In this document: piece after piece, positions 9,117 to 17,792 of the stretch | Layout of the letters: each line of letters starts with the position of its first letter | Numbering within the stretch: the first letter of the stretch is position 1 | From: Loktanella sp. | Lineage (GTDB): Bacteria; Pseudomonadota; Alphaproteobacteria; Rhodobacterales; Rhodobacteraceae | NCBI GenBank assembly: GCA_024686085.1 | Contig: JAIBDT010000024.1 | Location: 1 to 36,827, forward strand | Direction of reading: 5' to 3' | Length of the DNA: 36,827 nucleotides | Position numbers and translations under genes: made by a program | Notes under the pieces: model-generated | Seen by the model: only the letters and a program-made list of their open reading frames with translations | What the model was told of the DNA's origin: nothing | Database searches by the model: none

Positions 9117-9551
9117 ATGACTAAATTGATTACCGTCCTGAACGGGCCAAACCTGAATCTGTTGGGACAGCGCGAGCCCGAGAAATACGGATCAAAGACT
9201 CTGGCCGATGTGGAGGTCGAGGTTTCCGAACTGGCGCTGGAATTCGGCCTTAAGGTGTTGTTTCAGCAATCAAACTTTGAAGGTGGTCTTGTTGAGATGA
9301 TCCATGCCGCGCGCGAAACATCGGCAGGTATTATCATCAACCCAGCTGCGTATTCGCACACCTCTGTCGCTGTGCTGGATGCGCTGAACACTTTTGACGG
9401 TGCAGTGATCGAAGTTCATATTTCGAACATTCATCGGCGTGAAGAGTTCCGCCACCATTCCTTTGTCTCGGCCCGTGCAGACGGGGTGATCGCAGGATGC
9501 GGAACGCAGGGCTATAGCCTTGCACTCCGCCACATCGCGACGCTAGTTTAA
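9117..9551 (+). CDS. aroQ: Type II 3-dehydroquinate dehydratase
   Basis: 144 residues from the ATG at 9117, which begins directly with the family N-terminus ([10 protein letters not shown]). Earlier in-frame codons would add unconserved residues. It dehydrates 3-dehydroquinate to 3-dehydroshikimate in the shikimate pathway, as a dodecamer. Active-site features visible are the flexible loop with the catalytic tyrosine (Q-R-E-P-E-K-Y-G), [15 protein letters not shown], and [11 protein letters not shown] with the catalytic histidine. Its stop overlaps the convergent dehydrogenase gene by four bases. Confidence 0.95.
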   Translation: MTKLITVLNGPNLNLLGQREPEKYGSKTLADVEVEVSELALEFGLKVLFQQSNFEGGLVEMIHAARETSAGIIINPAAYSHTSVAVLDALNTFDGAVIEVHISNIHRREEFRHHSFVSARADGVIAGCGTQGYSLALRHIATLV

Positions 9552-10420
9552 CCCATTGCTTGCAAACGCTTAAGCAACGCAGAGGTGTCCCAACGCCCGC
9601 CGCCAAGTTTCTGCACATCTTTATAGAACTGGTCCACAAGTGCAGTCAGCGGCAAGCTGGCGCCGCAATCGTCGGCTGCGTCCAAGCAGATACCGAGATC
9701 TTTACGCATCCAGTCCACTGCGAACCCGTGATCAAAGTGATCATCCAGCATCGTCTTGTATCTATTGGACATTTGCCAACTGCCCGCAGCACCTTGACTG
9801 ATGACTTCGACGACAGCGTCACAATCAAGCCCTGCTTTTTGGGCGAAGTGCAATGCCTCGGACAACCCTTGAACGACGCCAGCAATGGCAATCTGGTTGC
9901 ACATTTTAGTCATTTGTCCAGCACCGCTATCCCCGATGCGACGGCACATTTTGGAATAAGCCGCGATCACGGCCTCGGCTTGGTCATAAGCTGCTTGATC
10001 GCCACCACACATGACGGAGAGTTGTCCGTTTTCGGCCCCCGCCTGCCCGCCAGAAATCGGCGCATCGACGAAGGAAACCCCTGCTGCCTTTGCCGCTGAG
10101 TATAGTTCGCGTGTGACCGCAGCAGACACTGTCGTGTGGTCCACGAAGATGGCCCCTGCCGACATACTGCTGAACGCCCCATCCTCGCCAATGCAAACGC
10201 CGCGTAGGTCGTCGTCGTTGCCCACACAGGCGAAAACAAAATCAGCGTCTTTGGCTGCGGCTTTGGGCGTGAGCGCCGATTTACCACCGTGTTGTGCAAC
10301 CCATGCTTCGGCCTTGGCGGAGGTCCGGTTGTAGACAGTCACATCGTGACCCGCCGCAACCAAATGTCCCGCCATCGGGTACCCCATGACACCCAAGCCT
10401 AAAAACGCAATTTTCGCCAT
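9548..10420 (-). CDS. NAD(P)-dependent beta-hydroxyacid dehydrogenase (GarR/HIBADH family)
   Basis: 290 residues from the ATG at 10420. A second ATG six bases upstream is only two bases from the AGAGG ribosome site, while the chosen one is eight bases away. Family motifs: Rossmann [11 protein letters not shown], substrate loop F-V-D-A-P-I-S-G-G, and the catalytic lysine in M-T-K-M-C-N-Q. The family includes tartronate semialdehyde reductase and 3-hydroxyisobutyrate dehydrogenase. The C-terminal [11 protein letters not shown] segment is typical. It is downstream of the sorbitol-dehydrogenase-like SDR (75 bp gap), so a joint role in polyol or hydroxyacid use is possible but unproven. Confidence 0.82.
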   Translation of the reverse strand: MAKIAFLGLGVMGYPMAGHLVAAGHDVTVYNRTSAKAEAWVAQHGGKSALTPKAAAKDADFVFACVGNDDDLRGVCIGEDGAFSSMSAGAIFVDHTTVSAAVTRELYSAAKAAGVSFVDAPISGGQAGAENGQLSVMCGGDQAAYDQAEAVIAAYSKMCRRIGDSGAGQMTKMCNQIAIAGVVQGLSEALHFAQKAGLDCDAVVEVISQGAAGSWQMSNRYKTMLDDHFDHGFAVDWMRKDLGICLDAADDCGASLPLTALVDQFYKDVQKLGGGRWDTSALLKRLQAMG

Positions 10421-10495
10421 ATCCATATCCTCTGGTAAACTTCTGTAGGACTTTGTTCCAAAACATCTGACAAGGGCAAGCCTATAGCGCTTGAT

Positions 10496-11269
10496 TTAGC
10501 TCATCCATTGCCCGCCATCGACATTGTAGGTTTGAGATACGATGTAGTCTGCCTCGGTCGAGGCGAGGAAAACCGCCATACCAGTCAAGTCTTCTGGAAC
10601 CGCAAAGCGCCCAGCGGGCACACCTGCAGCGACTTCGGCCTTTTTCTGACCCAGCGGTTTGCCTTCCAGTTTTGCAAACATGGAATCGACATGGTCCCAG
10701 TGGACACCATCAACAACGCCCGGAGCAATTGCATTCACATTGATCCCGTTCTTGATAAGATCCAGTCCCGCCGATTGGGTCAACGAGATGACCGCCGCTT
10801 TGGTCGAGCAGTAAACGGCCACTAAAGCTTCGCCGCGCCGTCCTGCTTGTGAGGCCATGTTGATAATTTTCCCGCCGTGCCCCTGCTTGATCATTTGACG
10901 CGCGGCAGCTTGCATTGTGAACAACGTTCCCGCGACGTTCACAGCGTAAAGCTTGTCATAGCTTTCACGGGTGATATCGACCGTGCGCGACGCGTCAAAC
11001 AAAGCTGCGTTATTGATGAGGATATCTAGCTTTCCTGCCTTTTGAACAACAGCTTGCATAGCAGCATCAATGCTGTCTTGCGCGCAAACGTCAATGTGAA
11101 TTGCATAAGCCGCCGGACCAATTTCCCGCGCCGTTTCTTGCGCCGCTTCAAAGTCAATATCCGCAATCGCAACGGTTGCCCCCTCGGCGACAAACCTTTC
11201 CGCAAACCCGCGCCCAATGCCGCGTGCAGCGCCTGTGACAAGTGCTGATTTTTGATTTAGCCGTTTCAT
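10496..11269 (-). CDS. Short-chain dehydrogenase, sorbitol/galactitol (SmoS/PolS-like) type
   Basis: 257 residues. Classical SDR features: T-G-A-A-R-G-I-G cofactor loop, D-I-D after the second strand (NAD preference), N-N-A, catalytic serine in N-M-A-S-Q-A-G-R-R-G-E-A, and Y-C-S-T-K for the catalytic Tyr/Lys. The stretches A-G-R-R-G-E-A-L-V-A-V-Y-C and G-V-V-D-G-V-H-W-D match my memory of the Rhodobacter sorbitol (L-iditol 2-) dehydrogenase. The C-terminus Y-N-V-D-G-G-Q-W-M-S is typical of that group. The usual partner transporter and mannitol dehydrogenase genes are not nearby, so the physiological polyol is uncertain. Confidence 0.75.
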   Translation of the reverse strand: MKRLNQKSALVTGAARGIGRGFAERFVAEGATVAIADIDFEAAQETAREIGPAAYAIHIDVCAQDSIDAAMQAVVQKAGKLDILINNAALFDASRTVDITRESYDKLYAVNVAGTLFTMQAAARQMIKQGHGGKIINMASQAGRRGEALVAVYCSTKAAVISLTQSAGLDLIKNGINVNAIAPGVVDGVHWDHVDSMFAKLEGKPLGQKKAEVAAGVPAGRFAVPEDLTGMAVFLASTEADYIVSQTYNVDGGQWMS

Positions 11270-11377
11270 ATTTTCAATTCCAACCTTTGCTTACAGCCGA
11301 CGTCACAGTTCCGATGATAATAGCACGTGTCTGCGACTTCGAGATGTCCGTTATTTTATGTTAGTCATACGCACACC

Positions 11378-13027
11378 TTAGTTCGGGCGGCCAACAGGCT
11401 TGAGCGTATCAAAGGGCTTACCAACATCGGCCTCATAATCGACCGCGTCCCAATATCCGATCAAAATTCCAACATTTGATGCGTTTGATATGCCCCCCCA
11501 AACCTTTGGTGTGGCGGTGATCCGCGCATGGTGGCGTGTTGCCCACTGCAGCATCGCGGCTTCCAGACGGCTGCGTGCGTCCGCGTGATTAGGAAGGCTT
11601 GAGCGTCCGATATCGTTTAATTCCTGAGGGTCTGCATCAAGGTCAAACATAATCGGATCAAAACCTTCGCACCTTATGAATTTATAGCGCCCGTCGAAGA
11701 TCATGGTCGTATGCGCATCTTCCTGCGGGACGTTCAGCACTCTGGCCATCTCGGACCATGAATAATCGTGTTCGCTGATGGTGTAGCGCCGCGAGAACCC
11801 GTCCGTTCCGTGCAAAAGCGGTGTCAGGTCACGCCCTTCAATCACATGCGGTTTGGGCGCGCAGCCCATTGCGGTCATGAAGGTTGGCGCGAGATCGATC
11901 ATTTCGACCAATGCGTCGCATTTTGCGCCCCGCGTACCGTCAGCCAAAGGCCGCGGATCAGCGACGATTAACGGCACTTTTACAGCCATCTCGTGGTAGA
12001 AATCCTTGTCTCCCATCCAGTGGTCGCCCATGTAGTCCCCATGATCAGAAGACATCACGATGATTGTATTCTCGGACAGTCCGTTGTCATCCATCCATGC
12101 GAATAGCCGCCCAATATTGTCGTCTAACTGTTTGATAAGCCCCATATATGCGGGGATGACATGGGTACGAACTTCGTCACGCGCAAAGCTTTTGCAGACC
12201 CGCGCATTAAGGTAGGCGGACATCAGCGGATGATCGGTGTCGCGCTCTGCCGCATTGCGGATCGGGTCCACGACGTGGCTTTCGTCATACATGTCGTGAT
12301 AGGGTGCGGGCACAATATAGGGCCAGTGTGGTTTGATATAGCTCAGGTGACAGACCCACGGCGTATCACTGTCCATCTCGCTTTTCATGAACTCGATGGC
12401 GCGGTCGGTCAGATATGCCGTTTCGGAATGTTCTTCGGGCACATTTGCCTTGAGCCGCGAGTTTTTTAGCAACCACCCCGACAGCAAATCCCCGTCTTCA
12501 TCCAGACCGGAATTGGCAAAGTCCCCCCACGGATTCGCGGAAGAAAAACCGTGACTGACGAGATAGTCGTCATAGGCCGACCAATTCTGGCGCGCGCTGT
12601 CAGGGTGAAGTCCGTCATCACGCTCAAACGCCCCGAACCCACATTGTGAAACCCTGACCCCGATCTCACTATCAGGATCGATGCCCAGCCACGCAAGCCC
12701 GTGCTGATCTGCGACCATATGGGTTTTGCCGACGAGTACAGCCTTAGCCCCAACTTCGCGCAGGTGATCCCCAAGCGTTGGCTCGCCCACCCGCAGGGGT
12801 ATCCCGTTCCATGTTGATCCATGGCTGCGCGGATAGCGACCTGTGTAGGCGCTCATGCGGCTGGGACCACAGACCGGGGATTGCACGCGAGCTGATGTAA
12901 ATTGCACCCCACGCTTTGCCAGCGCGTCGATGTGAGGTGTGTGTAGGTGTGGATGGCCGTAGCAGCTAAGATAATCGAACCGCAACTGATCGGCCATGAT
13001 CCACAGGACGTTCGGGCGATTGGTCAT
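11378..13027 (-). CDS. Sulfatase / phosphonate monoester hydrolase family hydrolase
   Basis: 549 residues, alkaline phosphatase superfamily. The N-terminus has N-V-L-W-I-M-A-D-Q-L-R-F-D with the first metal-binding aspartate. Cys53 lies in C-G-P-S-R, the sulfatase signature whose cysteine is converted to formylglycine by a maturase. A second metal site is S-S-D-H-G-D-Y-M-G-D-H near residue 330, followed by a histidine in K-D-F-Y-H-E. The layout fits arylsulfatase or phosphonate monoester hydrolase subgroups, which cannot be separated by eye. No signal peptide is visible, so it probably acts in the cytoplasm. It is divergent from the BKACE gene at 13165 and lies upstream of the two dehydrogenases on the same strand. 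Confidence 0.85.
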   Translation of the reverse strand: MTNRPNVLWIMADQLRFDYLSCYGHPHLHTPHIDALAKRGVQFTSARVQSPVCGPSRMSAYTGRYPRSHGSTWNGIPLRVGEPTLGDHLREVGAKAVLVGKTHMVADQHGLAWLGIDPDSEIGVRVSQCGFGAFERDDGLHPDSARQNWSAYDDYLVSHGFSSANPWGDFANSGLDEDGDLLSGWLLKNSRLKANVPEEHSETAYLTDRAIEFMKSEMDSDTPWVCHLSYIKPHWPYIVPAPYHDMYDESHVVDPIRNAAERDTDHPLMSAYLNARVCKSFARDEVRTHVIPAYMGLIKQLDDNIGRLFAWMDDNGLSENTIIVMSSDHGDYMGDHWMGDKDFYHEMAVKVPLIVADPRPLADGTRGAKCDALVEMIDLAPTFMTAMGCAPKPHVIEGRDLTPLLHGTDGFSRRYTISEHDYSWSEMARVLNVPQEDAHTTMIFDGRYKFIRCEGFDPIMFDLDADPQELNDIGRSSLPNHADARSRLEAAMLQWATRHHARITATPKVWGGISNASNVGILIGYWDAVDYEADVGKPFDTLKPVGRPN

Positions 13028-13164
13028 GTGGCGGACTCCTTGGCGCGATTACGTTGCCCCTACCCTGCGATATCTGAACCGGACTGAAAAGGGGCTGATA
13101 AGAGGCGGCTTTATTCCGGCCAATACTCGTGCCACAGTGCAACAAAGTTAGCAAAGAGGTGCCT

Positions 13165-14004
13165 ATGTCAAAACCTTGTATTATCTGTGTCGCGATCACT
13201 GGTTCGGTGCCGACAAAGGCAAACAACCCTGCCGTTCCGATTACGATTTCCGAGCAGATTGAAAGCACGCATGAGGCCTTTGGGGCTGGCGCCGCGATTG
13301 CACATTGTCATGTGCGCGATGACGACGGGAAACCGACGCCCGACCCTGAACGCTATGGGCGCTTAAAGGAAGGCATTGAAGCCCACTGTCCAGGCATGAT
13401 TGTGCAACTTTCCACGGGCGGCAGATCGGGGTCGGGGTTGGACCGAGGCGGCATGTTGCCCCTACGTCCCGACATGGCATCCTTGGCTGTTGGGTCCAAT
13501 AACTTTCCCACGCGTGTGTATGAAAACAGCCCTGACTTAGTGGATTGGTTGGCGTCCGAAATGATCAAATATGATGTCATGCCGGAAATCGAAGCCTTTG
13601 ATTTGGGCCACATCGTGCAGGCAGCAAAAATGGCGGCAGACGGGCGACTGAAAAGCCCTCTCTATGTTCAGTTTGTTATGGGCGTGAAAAACGCGATGCC
13701 TGCGGACGAGCGGATTATGGATTTTTACATCGAGACACTTAACCGATTTGCCCCTGATGCGCACTGGTGTGCCGCGGGCGTCGGTCCTGCCCAAATTACC
13801 GTCAACGAATGGGCGATTTCCAAGGGTGGACACACGCGCACGGGGCTAGAAGACAACATGCGTCTTAATCGCGACACGCTTGCCCCCTCAAACGCAGCGT
13901 TGGTCAAACGGGCCGTCGATCTGTGCGACAAATACGAGCGCCCCGTTGCCACTTGGCAGCAAGCGCGCGACATATTGGCCCTGCGTCCGGTTCCGGTCGT
14001 TTGA
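13165..14004 (+). CDS. BKACE-family beta-keto acid cleavage enzyme
   Basis: 279 residues. The ATG at 13165 is chosen because AAGAGG lies six bases upstream and the protein then starts with the family beginning I-I-C-V-A-I-T-G-S. Enzymes of this family (formerly DUF849) are zinc-dependent and condense a beta-keto acid with acetyl-CoA to give acetoacetate and a new acyl-CoA; the lysine-fermentation enzyme acts on 3-keto-5-aminohexanoate. Visible motifs: zinc ligands H-C-H-V-R-D near residue 48, S-T-G-G-R-S-G near residue 90, and the late V-G-P-A-Q-I-T-V. The substrate cannot be read from sequence. The aminotransferase 150 bp downstream suggests an amino-acid-derived keto acid. Confidence 0.85.
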   Translation: MSKPCIICVAITGSVPTKANNPAVPITISEQIESTHEAFGAGAAIAHCHVRDDDGKPTPDPERYGRLKEGIEAHCPGMIVQLSTGGRSGSGLDRGGMLPLRPDMASLAVGSNNFPTRVYENSPDLVDWLASEMIKYDVMPEIEAFDLGHIVQAAKMAADGRLKSPLYVQFVMGVKNAMPADERIMDFYIETLNRFAPDAHWCAAGVGPAQITVNEWAISKGGHTRTGLEDNMRLNRDTLAPSNAALVKRAVDLCDKYERPVATWQQARDILALRPVPVV

Positions 14005-14155
14005 TTGCCGCGACGTTGTGAGTTTCAGGTTACAGAATTCTAGGTCAAGCCTACAGTTAGCAATTGAAAGCGCACTGTGCAGATCATAGAATCTGTGCAA
14101 CCTGCGGTCTTATCTGCCCGCTGTTTTTAAGGCTTTCGCCCACAAGGAGCACGCC

Positions 14156-15535
14156 ATGACTATCCTGAATTCTACCGCTGAAATTCGCGCAGGGGATGCG
14201 GCGCATCACATTCACCCTATGACAAACACACGCGAGCTGAACGAAAAAGGCCCGCGCGTTATAGTGTCGGGCAAAGGGTCTTATGTGACGGATAGTGACG
14301 GCAATAAGATTTTGGATGGTATGGCGGGGCTTTGGTGCAATGCCTTGGGTTTGGGGCGCACAGAGATCGTCGATGCGGTTACCAAACAGTTGCAGGATAT
14401 GTCGTTCTACAACACGTTCTTTAACACAACTCACCAACCCGTCGTTGACCTTGCGAAAGTTTTGTCCGAGGTGACCCCGCCCCAGTTCAATCGCTTTTTC
14501 TTTACGGGATCAGGGTCGGATTCCAACGATACGATTCTGAAATTTGCCGCCTATTATTGGGAACTCAAGGGTGAGCCGCAGCGCAATATCTTTATTGGTC
14601 GCCATGGTGGTTATCACGGCTCGACCGTTGCGTCAGCTGCTTTGGGCGGTTTTGAGGGAATGCACAAGATGAACGGCTTGCCCGTTGGCAATGTGTTCCA
14701 CGCCCCTTCTCCCAACTGGTGGGACTTTGGTGGTGATCTTTCGCGCGAAGAATTCGGCCTGAAGATTGCCAATGACACGCTGTCGATGATCGACGGTATC
14801 GGCGCGAACCGCGTCGCGGCCTTTATCGGCGAACCGATCATGGGTGCGGGCGGCGTGGTGATCCCCCCTGCGACCTATTGGCCGACATTGACCAAGGGCC
14901 TGAAGGAACGTGGCATTTTATTGATTTCCGACGAAGTCATTTGCGGGTTTGGACGTACGGGCAACTGGTTTGGCTGTGAAACATTCGGCATGGAGCCCGA
15001 CTTTATGACGATGGCGAAGGCGCTGACCTCAGGCTATGTGCCAATGGGTGCTGTCGCAGTGTCCGACAAAATCGTCGATCTAATCATCGAAAAGGGCGGC
15101 GAGTTTGCGCATGGCTACACCTATGCAGGTCACCCTGCGGGATGTGCTGCCGCGCTGGCAACAATGAACATATTGCGCGAAGAGGCCATTATTGAGCGCG
15201 TGCGTGATGACATTGGCCCATACCTGCAAAAGAAATGGGCAGCGCTGGCGGACCACCCGCTGGTTGGCGAGGCGCCAATGGTCGGCCTTATCGGGGCGAT
15301 ACAATTAACGGCAGACAAGGTGACGCGCAAGCCTTTCCCAAGCGATGCGGGTGTTGGCATGATTTGCCGCGAGCATAGCTTTAACAACGGGCTAATCATG
15401 CGCGCGGTTGGCGACCGTATGGTCGTGGCTCCGCCGCTTACACTTAGCCATGGTGAGGCCGACGAGATGATTGAAAAAGCAATCCTGACGCTCGACATGA
15501 CTTACGCTGATCTTCAAGCCAAAGGCCTGATGTAG
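14156..15535 (+). CDS. Class III PLP-dependent aminotransferase (omega-amino acid/diamine type)
   Basis: 459 residues, preceded by a good AAGGAG site. Family features: D-S-D-G-N-K-I-L-D-G-M-A-G-L-W-C-N near residue 45, the cofactor-phosphate region F-T-G-S-G-S-D-S-N-D, Y-H-G-S-T, the PLP-ring aspartate in I-S-D-E-V-I-C-G-F-G-R-T-G, and the Schiff-base lysine in T-M-A-K-A-L-T-S-G-Y (about residue 287). Such enzymes move an amino group from omega-amino acids, putrescine or taurine to pyruvate. The W-C-N and F-F-N-T-T-H features fit the omega-amino acid:pyruvate group. The order BKACE then aminotransferase suggests a small catabolic operon. A taurine-like role is tempting given the sulfonate genes downstream, but nothing in the sequence proves it. 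Confidence 0.85.
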   Translation: MTILNSTAEIRAGDAAHHIHPMTNTRELNEKGPRVIVSGKGSYVTDSDGNKILDGMAGLWCNALGLGRTEIVDAVTKQLQDMSFYNTFFNTTHQPVVDLAKVLSEVTPPQFNRFFFTGSGSDSNDTILKFAAYYWELKGEPQRNIFIGRHGGYHGSTVASAALGGFEGMHKMNGLPVGNVFHAPSPNWWDFGGDLSREEFGLKIANDTLSMIDGIGANRVAAFIGEPIMGAGGVVIPPATYWPTLTKGLKERGILLISDEVICGFGRTGNWFGCETFGMEPDFMTMAKALTSGYVPMGAVAVSDKIVDLIIEKGGEFAHGYTYAGHPAGCAAALATMNILREEAIIERVRDDIGPYLQKKWAALADHPLVGEAPMVGLIGAIQLTADKVTRKPFPSDAGVGMICREHSFNNGLIMRAVGDRMVVAPPLTLSHGEADEMIEKAILTLDMTYADLQAKGLM

Positions 15536-15553
15536 ATTAAATGGCAGGCGGGC

Positions 15554-15587
15554 GGACCGACTTGGCCATGCCAAGCCGGTCCTTTCT
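15554..15587 (+). terminator. Bidirectional terminator between aminotransferase and DHPS operon
   Basis: GGACCG-A-CTTGGC (15554-15566), loop CAT, GCCAAG-C-CGGTCC (15570-15582), then TTTCT. This is a 12-pair stem with one A/C mismatch in the middle. It sits in the 57-bp gap between two convergent stops, so it can serve both transcripts, although only the + strand side has a short T-run. Confidence 0.8.
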
Positions 15588-15592
15588 CGTCG

Positions 15593-16690
15593 CTATTTGA
15601 GAGTTGGCCGGAGAGACGTTTGACCAATCTGCGCGAGCGCAATGCTCGTTTCAGTTTTTAAAACGTGCCATAATTCGTGCAGCCCTTCCTCCCCCCCCGC
15701 AGCGATTGCGAATTGGAGAATGCGGCCAAGAAAGGTGAACTCTGCGCCTTGATCAAAGGCTTTGATCACGTCTTCGCCGCTGCGCAGGCCTGAATCGAAA
15801 AAGAGTGGATAGTCTGCCCCGACCGCTGCTTTGATTTCTGACAAGACTGTAATCGGAGCGGGTGCACTTTCCAATTGGCGGGACCCGTGGCTGGACACTT
15901 GGATTGCATCAACGCCTGCGGATTTCAGGGCAACTGCGTCTTCTACGTCTAGCACACCTTTGACGACAAGGTTTCCATCCCACATCTGCCGCAGCTTGGC
16001 CAATGTGTCCCAATTAGCGCGGGATCGGCTTTCCGTGCGATCGAAATCATAGCCATCCATTTCAAAGTTTGCCATTTCGGGACGCCCTTTGAACAAGGTA
16101 TTCAGCGACCAACGGGGATGAAGTGCAAAATCGACGAACTGCCGCGGGCCGATCTTGAAGGGCATGGTAAACCCATGCCGAAGCTCGCGCGGTCTACGCC
16201 CTACCTCGGGCACATCAACAGTCAAAACAAGGGTTTGATAGCCCGCGATTTTTGCCCGATCGACAAGCTTGAATGTTCCTTCACCGTTGCCGCTAAAATA
16301 GAGTTGAAACCATGCGTGGCCTTCGGCGGCCTCGATCAATGGCTCCATCGCGGTGGATGCCACGGTCGACACACCTAACGGGACGTGTTCGCGGGCCGCA
16401 AGGCGCGCCAACATCAAGTCCGCTCCAGGCGCCGATAAATTACACATCCCCATCGGGCTTATGCCGAAAGGTGCTTTTGCGGTGGCCCCGAACAGCGGAA
16501 CGGCAAGCGATCTTTCACTGACATCCCGCAAGATGCGCGGCCGCAGGGTGATGGCGTCAAAGGCTTCGCGATTGCGCGATGCCCCTGTTTCCGCCCCTGC
16601 GGCCCCGTCGATATAGTCGAACACCATCCAAGGCAGACGCTTGCGTGCAAGACGCCGCGCGTCTGCGCTGGAATGGATACCCAAGCCCAT
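15593..16690 (-). CDS. FMN-dependent 2-hydroxyacid dehydrogenase, probable sulfolactate dehydrogenase
   Basis: 365 residues, (S)-2-hydroxyacid oxidase/L-lactate dehydrogenase family. N-terminal F-D-Y-I-D-G-A-A-G (Tyr26), P-M-G-M-C at the FMN, W-F-Q-L-Y-F near 127, T-V-D-V-P near 157, Lys244 in V-V-K-G-V, and the active-site base His268 and Arg271 in S-S-H-G-S-R-Q-L-E are all visible. The usual family string is S-N-H-G-G-R-Q, so the two neighbours of the histidine are altered. It starts one base after the comE stop, as the last gene of the operon. Sulfolactate is a 2-hydroxyacid and must become sulfopyruvate before ComDE can act. I infer this is the sulfolactate-oxidising (SlcD-type) step; lactate or glycolate oxidation is the alternative. 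Confidence 0.75.
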   Translation of the reverse strand: MGLGIHSSADARRLARKRLPWMVFDYIDGAAGAETGASRNREAFDAITLRPRILRDVSERSLAVPLFGATAKAPFGISPMGMCNLSAPGADLMLARLAAREHVPLGVSTVASTAMEPLIEAAEGHAWFQLYFSGNGEGTFKLVDRAKIAGYQTLVLTVDVPEVGRRPRELRHGFTMPFKIGPRQFVDFALHPRWSLNTLFKGRPEMANFEMDGYDFDRTESRSRANWDTLAKLRQMWDGNLVVKGVLDVEDAVALKSAGVDAIQVSSHGSRQLESAPAPITVLSEIKAAVGADYPLFFDSGLRSGEDVIKAFDQGAEFTFLGRILQFAIAAGGEEGLHELWHVLKTETSIALAQIGQTSLRPTLK

Positions 16691-17245
16691 TTAGCTGGCG
16701 ACCGCCTTCATAAACCGGTCACGGATCACAACGGGATCCATTGTGATCACGGGCAATTTGATGTTGCCGCTGTCGCATTTCACGACGATGACGGTCATCT
16801 TTTTGCTGTCGATCGCCGCTTGCAGCGTCTTGCCTGTGTCCACGTCTTTGCACACGACAACGTTCTCACAACCACAGGCTTCGGCCACTTTTTCAAGCTT
16901 GGTTTTCTTACCCGCATAGGTCGGCTGATCGCCGGTGGACCCATAGGACCCATTGTCGATGATCATCAAAATGTAGTTGTCAGCGACGTTATTGGCGATT
17001 GTTGGCAGGGTGCCAAGGTTGGTCAATACAGAGCCGTCACCGTCAATGGAAATTACGGTTTTGTCTTGCGCAAGCGCAAGCCCAAGACCGATAGACGACG
17101 ACAGGCCCATTGTGCCGAGCATGTAGAAGTTTTTAGCGTTATCGTCGATCATATGCAGCTCTTGGCTAGGCAGACCGATGTTACAGACGACCAGTTGGTC
17201 ATGAAGAATTGGCGCGATTTCGCGCAGGATTTCTGAACGGATCAT
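16691..17245 (-). CDS. comE: Sulfopyruvate decarboxylase, beta subunit (TPP-binding)
   Basis: 184 residues from the ATG at 17245, which overlaps the comD stop as ATGA; a GTG further upstream would lie inside comD. ComE provides the thiamine-diphosphate-binding half of the enzyme that decarboxylates 3-sulfopyruvate to sulfoacetaldehyde. The TPP fold signature is complete: G-T-M-G-L-S-S-S-I-G near residue 44, G-D-G-S at 69-72, and N-N-V-A-D-N followed by D-N-G-S-Y-G-S-T-G at 98-106. The length fits the split two-subunit form (the phosphonopyruvate decarboxylase relatives are single chains). Position beside the HpsN homologue strongly favours sulfopyruvate over phosphonopyruvate as substrate. 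Confidence 0.88.
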   Translation of the reverse strand: MIRSEILREIAPILHDQLVVCNIGLPSQELHMIDDNAKNFYMLGTMGLSSSIGLGLALAQDKTVISIDGDGSVLTNLGTLPTIANNVADNYILMIIDNGSYGSTGDQPTYAGKKTKLEKVAEACGCENVVVCKDVDTGKTLQAAIDSKKMTVIVVKCDSGNIKLPVITMDPVVIRDRFMKAVAS

Positions 17246-17748
17246 TGGTCGCCGTAGCCTCCCCAGAAGGACGCATCTGTCAGGATGGCCACAGGTTTGT
17301 TGCACATGAATGTGTATTTCAGGATCGCGTCCAATTCGTCGGCGTCGCTTTCCTTGTGGAAGTGATAAGTCGGGATATTCAACTGGTTGAGCAGTGCCTT
17401 CGTGTGGACCGCCATTTCAACTTGGCAAGCCACAGGTTCGCGTAGTTCCCCACGGTATGAAATGATCATTGGCAAAGGCATACGGTAGTATTGCGTCAGC
17501 GTCGCAAGCGTGTTGATCGTCACACCAATCGCCGTGTTTTGCATGATGATAGCAGGACGTTTGCCACCCATAAAAGCACCGGCGCAGAGCCCCATGCCTT
17601 CGTCTTCTTTGTTTGATGGAATATGGAAAATTTCAGGGCGCGCTTCGACTTCGTCGATCACGCCTGCCAGTTGTTTACACGGAACAGTCGTCACGAATGA
17701 CACGTCATTCGCTACAAGATCGTCCACAATTTTTTTATCGATACTCAA
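17242..17748 (-). CDS. comD: Sulfopyruvate decarboxylase, alpha subunit
   Basis: 168 residues. Translation starts at TTG 17748, six bases after a strong AAGGAG; no ATG is better placed. ComD is the PYR domain subunit. It has V-P-C-K-Q-L-A-G near residue 21, the essential glutamate in N-K-E-D-E-G near 46-51, A-G-A-F-M-G-G-K-R-P-A-I-I-M-Q-N-T and S-Y-R-G-E-L-R-E-P, all hallmarks of sulfopyruvate/phosphonopyruvate decarboxylases. It pairs with ComE, coded immediately downstream with a four-base overlap. In bacteria ComDE serves sulfonate breakdown; in methanogens the same proteins make coenzyme M. There is no sign of the latter here. Confidence 0.88.
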   Translation of the reverse strand: MSIDKKIVDDLVANDVSFVTTVPCKQLAGVIDEVEARPEIFHIPSNKEDEGMGLCAGAFMGGKRPAIIMQNTAIGVTINTLATLTQYYRMPLPMIISYRGELREPVACQVEMAVHTKALLNQLNIPTYHFHKESDADELDAILKYTFMCNKPVAILTDASFWGGYGDQ

Positions 17749-17792
17749 GGGTCGCTCCTTCGGGTGGGGATGAGAGAAATGTCAGATAGATT

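Noticed and set aside
9560-10099. 179-residue plus-strand open frame after aroQ
   Set aside because: Antisense to the hydroxyacid dehydrogenase at 9548; no protein-like features.
14077-14100. Inverted repeat CAGAT...ATCTG upstream of the aminotransferase
   Set aside because: Only five base pairs with an imperfect extension; too weak to call an operator.
17242-17748. Phosphonopyruvate decarboxylase
   Set aside because: That enzyme is normally one longer chain; here two separate subunits sit beside an hpsN homologue and no phosphonate mutase.
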